From the NCBI GenBank assembly GCA_913048145.1, contig CAJWVP010000125.1:1-8111 (forward strand): a stretch of DNA of 8,111 nt, in the 5' to 3' direction. This DNA comes from an uncultured Rhodospirillaceae bacterium. Its GTDB lineage: Bacteria; Pseudomonadota; Alphaproteobacteria; Rhodospirillales; Casp-alpha2. Position 1 is the first letter of the stretch; each line of letters opens with the position of its first letter. The notes below the pieces were generated by a model. The model was given only the letters and a program-made list of their open reading frames with translations. It was not told where the DNA came from and did not search any database. The translations under genes were made by a program, and so were the position numbers. This document shows, piece after piece, positions 5,613 to 8,111 of the stretch.

Positions 5613-5616
5613 AAGG
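5613..5616 (+). promoter_or_regulatory. Ribosome binding site deciding the helicase start
   Basis: AAGG at 5613-5616 is seven bases before ATG 5624 but only one base before the in-frame ATG 5618. Normal spacing therefore favours 5624 as the start. Confidence 0.6.
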
Positions 5617-5623
5617 CATGCAT

Positions 5624-8111
5624 ATGCCCACGGATCGCGGACGCATCCTTGCGGTTCTTGGCCCGACCAACACGGGCAAGACCCACTTCGCCATGGAGCG
5701 CATGCTGGCTTATGAGTCGGGGATGATCGGGTTTCCCCTCCGCCTTCTGGCACGGGAAAATTATGAACGCGCCGTGGCCATCAAAGGTAGTGGCCAGGTG
5801 GCCCTGATCACCGGAGAGGAAAAGATCCTGCCGCCGCGGGCTAAGTACTTTATGTGCACGGCGGAGAGCATGCCGCTGAGCCGCCCCGTCGCCTTTCTGG
5901 CCCTGGACGAAGTTCAAATGTGCGCCGATCCGGACCGAGGACACATCTTCACCGAGCGCCTTTTGCGGGCCCGCGGCGAGTTTGAGACCATGTTCATGGG
6001 CGCCGAGACCATGCGACCACTGATCCGCACCCTGGTACCCGACGTGGAGTTCCAAACCCGTCCCCGCATGTCGACGCTGAGTTACACAGGACCAAAAAAA
6101 ACAGCGCGCCTACCGGCACGTAGCGCACTGGTAGCTTTCTCGGCGCCGGATGTCTACGCCATTGCCGAACTGGTGCGCCGCCAACGCGGCGGCGCAGCCC
6201 TGGTTATGGGCGCACTAAGCCCGCGCACCCGCAACGCCCAGGTGGCCATGTTCCAGGATGGCGAGGTGGACTACCTCGTGGCCACGGACGCCATCGGCAT
6301 GGGCCTGAACATGGATATCGACCACGTCTGCTTCACCGGCACCCGGAAGTTTGATGGCCGCCTGAATCGGGCCCTAGGCCCCACAGAACTAGCGCAGATT
6401 GCCGGCCGTGCCGGGCGTCACATGGCGGACGGCACCTTTGGCACGACGACAGAGGTGGGCGGCTTCGAAGAAGATCTTGTCCAAGCCCTGGAGAATAATG
6501 AGTTCGAGCCCTTGCGCCGGGTCTATTGGCGGAATTGGCGTCTTGATTTCCAATCGACGGAACGCCTGCGCCACAGCCTTGCCCTACCCCCGGACAAACC
6601 GGGCTTGGTCAGGGCCCGGGAGGCGGATGACGAACGCGCTCTCCGCGCCCTTTTGGACGACCCAGACATCGCCGAACTGGCCAATAACCCAGACGCCGTC
6701 CGTCTTCTGTGGGAGATCTGTCGGGTGCCAGATTTCCGCAAGGTTATGAGCGACGCCCACGTCCGACTGCTTTCCGTCCTCTACCGCTATCTCAGAACCA
6801 GCGACGAGCGCATCCCCACGGATTGGATCGCCGGCCAGATCAAACACCATGACCGTATGGACGGCGATATCGACACCCTGACCCAACGGATCGCCGGGGT
6901 CCGGACCCTCATCTATATCGCGTACCGGGCGGATTGGCTGGCCGATACGGCCCACTGGCAGGATCGGACCCGCGCTATCGAGGACCGCCTGTCCGACACC
7001 CTTCACGACCGTCTCACTCAACGCTTCGTAGACCGCCGTACGGCCGTGTTGGTGAAACGCCTGAAAGACAAGGCGGATTTTTTGGCGGCGGTGAAGACCG
7101 ATGGGGAAGTGATCGTTGAGGGTCATCCCGTCGGCCATCTGGACGGGTTCAAGTTCCTAGCGGACACTAGCACGGCTGCCAGCGATCCAGACGTTAGCGC
7201 CAAGGCCATCGACCGAGCCGCCGGACAGGCGCTGCGACAGGAAATCGAGATCCGTGTCGCCAAATGCGTCAACGCCAACGACGACCAGTTCGTACTGCTC
7301 CTAGAACCGGCCAGCAAACCGGCGATCCATTGGAAGGGCGCGCGACTGGCGACGGTCGAGAAAGGCGCTACGCTACTCGCACCGCAAATCAAGGTCCCGG
7401 CCTATGATCTCCTGTCCTCCGAACAGCGCGACGCCGTGACCAAACGGCTAGCGCGCTGGCTAAGCCGGTATCTGGAAACCCGCCTGGGCCCGCTCTACGC
7501 GGATCCAGGAACCTTACCCAAAGGTCCAGCGCGCGGCATTCTTTTCCAACTGCGCGAACATCTGGGCTCCATGCCCCGAGCAGCGGCGGTGAACGCAATT
7601 TCCGGACTTGAACGAAAGGACCGCCAGTTGCTGCGCCAGATCGGTATCCGTATCGAGCGGGAATCGGTCCTGGCACCAGCGCTGCTGAAGCCAGCCGCTG
7701 TGGCCCTTCGAGGTATGTTGTATGACCTCAACCATGATCGCCGTGGCACCCCCGTGCCCAGCCCGGGCCGAATGTCAGTGCGCATGGAACGAACCGTGCC
7801 GGACGCCTTCTACGAGGCCATCGGCTACCGACCCCTGGGCAAACTGGCGGTGCGCGTGGATATTGTCGAACGCGTCGCCGCCGGCGCTTGGGAGTTGAGC
7901 CGTCCCGGCGCATTTCCGCCGCCCGTAGACCTCATGAACCTGATTGGATGTGGCATCGAGGACATGACGGAGGTCCTGAAGCGCCTGGGCTATCGCCACC
8001 ACGTCAAGGACGACGCACTCAAGTTCCGCCGCCAAAAACCGGAGGCCGGCCGCACAGGCGCACAGCAGAAACGCTCAAAACAGAAAGCCAGCCCAAATTC
8101 ACCCTTTGCCA
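5624..8111 (+). CDS. SUV3-like DExH-box RNA helicase, 3' end beyond the window
   Basis: The frame is open from 5624 to the right edge; 829 residues are visible and no stop is reached. Superfamily 2 helicase motifs occur in order: Walker A GPTNTGKT (13-20), motif II DEVQ (95-98), MFMGAETM (123-130), motif V VATDAIGMGLNM (219-230) and motif VI QIAGRAGRH (258-266). These, with GMIGFPLRLLARENY and TGEEKI, match the alphaproteobacterial relatives of mitochondrial SUV3, an ATP-driven RNA helicase that works with the mitochondrial degradosome. The long C-terminal region has GFKF (about 507-510) and a family-like stretch from 723 to 800. The last 25 residues are rich in Lys, Arg and Gln, suggesting a disordered RNA-binding tail. 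A role in RNA unwinding or decay is inferred from family; bacterial members are little studied. In related genomes an S4 RNA-binding protein often follows, which would lie just outside this window. Confidence 0.93.
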   Translation, partial: MPTDRGRILAVLGPTNTGKTHFAMERMLAYESGMIGFPLRLLARENYERAVAIKGSGQVALITGEEKILPPRAKYFMCTAESMPLSRPVAFLALDEVQMCADPDRGHIFTERLLRARGEFETMFMGAETMRPLIRTLVPDVEFQTRPRMSTLSYTGPKKTARLPARSALVAFSAPDVYAIAELVRRQRGGAALVMGALSPRTRNAQVAMFQDGEVDYLVATDAIGMGLNMDIDHVCFTGTRKFDGRLNRALGPTELAQIAGRAGRHMADGTFGTTTEVGGFEEDLVQALENNEFEPLRRVYWRNWRLDFQSTERLRHSLALPPDKPGLVRAREADDERALRALLDDPDIAELANNPDAVRLLWEICRVPDFRKVMSDAHVRLLSVLYRYLRTSDERIPTDWIAGQIKHHDRMDGDIDTLTQRIAGVRTLIYIAYRADWLADTAHWQDRTRAIEDRLSDTLHDRLTQRFVDRRTAVLVKRLKDKADFLAAVKTDGEVIVEGHPVGHLDGFKFLADTSTAASDPDVSAKAIDRAAGQALRQEIEIRVAKCVNANDDQFVLLLEPASKPAIHWKGARLATVEKGATLLAPQIKVPAYDLLSSEQRDAVTKRLARWLSRYLETRLGPLYADPGTLPKGPARGILFQLREHLGSMPRAAAVNAISGLERKDRQLLRQIGIRIERESVLAPALLKPAAVALRGMLYDLNHDRRGTPVPSPGRMSVRMERTVPDAFYEAIGYRPLGKLAVRVDIVERVAAGAWELSRPGAFPPPVDLMNLIGCGIEDMTEVLKRLGYRHHVKDDALKFRRQKPEAGRTGAQQKRSKQKASPNSPFA

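Larger units (their letters stand above)
5214..5623. other. Gap between the nucleotidyltransferase gene and the helicase
   Basis: No intact gene is supported in these 410 bases. The first part holds two adjacent hairpins (5284-5319). The rest is partly AT-rich and contains a minus-strand open frame with two hydrophobic segments and in-frame stops, listed as a pseudogene. A 32-codon + frame (5232-5330, beginning MDFAQILLVI) and a TTG-started 38-codon + frame behind AAAAGGAG (5426-5433) are present but show no family features. Confidence 0.65.

Noticed and set aside
1..8111. Mobile elements, CRISPR arrays, defence or toxin-antitoxin systems
   Set aside because: I saw no transposase, integrase, regularly spaced repeats, terminal inverted repeats or recognisable defence protein; the genes are metabolic or housekeeping.

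Overview
The window looks like ordinary chromosomal DNA from a high-GC alphaproteobacterium, most likely Rhodospirillales-like. This rests on the coding style (strong G/C at third positions) and on a gene neighbourhood typical of that class: a small HIG1-type twin-membrane protein, a PduO-type cobalamin adenosyltransferase, etfB, etfA and 3-hydroxybutyryl-CoA dehydrogenase, with a SUV3-like RNA helicase further on. The species cannot be named from the sequence alone. All intact genes are on the + strand.

Layout. (1) 2-667: the C-terminal end of an O-GlcNAc-transferase-like (GT41) protein, cut by the window start. (2) 763-1536: a two-gene unit of a 66-residue HIG1-domain membrane protein, possibly translated from a leaderless mRNA, and the cobalamin adenosyltransferase. 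(3) 1537-2049: a 513-base non-coding, AT-richer gap. Its second half holds a plausible sigma70-type promoter, an inverted repeat over the promoter spacer and -10 (candidate operator), a second dyad just upstream, and a leader hairpin with a T8 tract. (4) 2050-5213: a tight operon etfB-etfA-hbd, followed by a nucleotidyltransferase-like gene (COG3575) with no ATG/GTG/TTG at a sensible start; a CTG in a CTGA stop/start overlap is the best candidate. (5) 5214-5623: a second gap with two adjacent hairpins and, on the minus strand, what looks like a decayed gene for a small two-helix membrane protein. (6) 5624-8111: a long SUV3-like DExH RNA helicase, open at the right edge (829 residues visible).

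How the genes fit together. EtfA and EtfB form the FAD/AMP-containing electron-transfer flavoprotein that takes electrons from acyl-CoA dehydrogenases to the quinone pool. Hbd catalyses an NAD(P)-linked 3-hydroxyacyl-CoA step in short-chain beta-oxidation, butyrate or polyhydroxybutyrate metabolism. The adenosyltransferase makes adenosylcobalamin, needed by acyl-CoA mutases such as methylmalonyl-CoA mutase. The HIG1 protein belongs to a family that associates with respiratory complexes. The central block is therefore a coherent acyl-CoA oxidation and respiration neighbourhood. The glycosyltransferase and helicase are unrelated flanks.

I found no convincing undescribed multi-gene system, mobile element, CRISPR array, tRNA or rRNA. 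The most interesting points are small ones: the CTG start, the disrupted minus-strand membrane gene, the candidate etf operator, and the possible leaderless HIG1 transcript.
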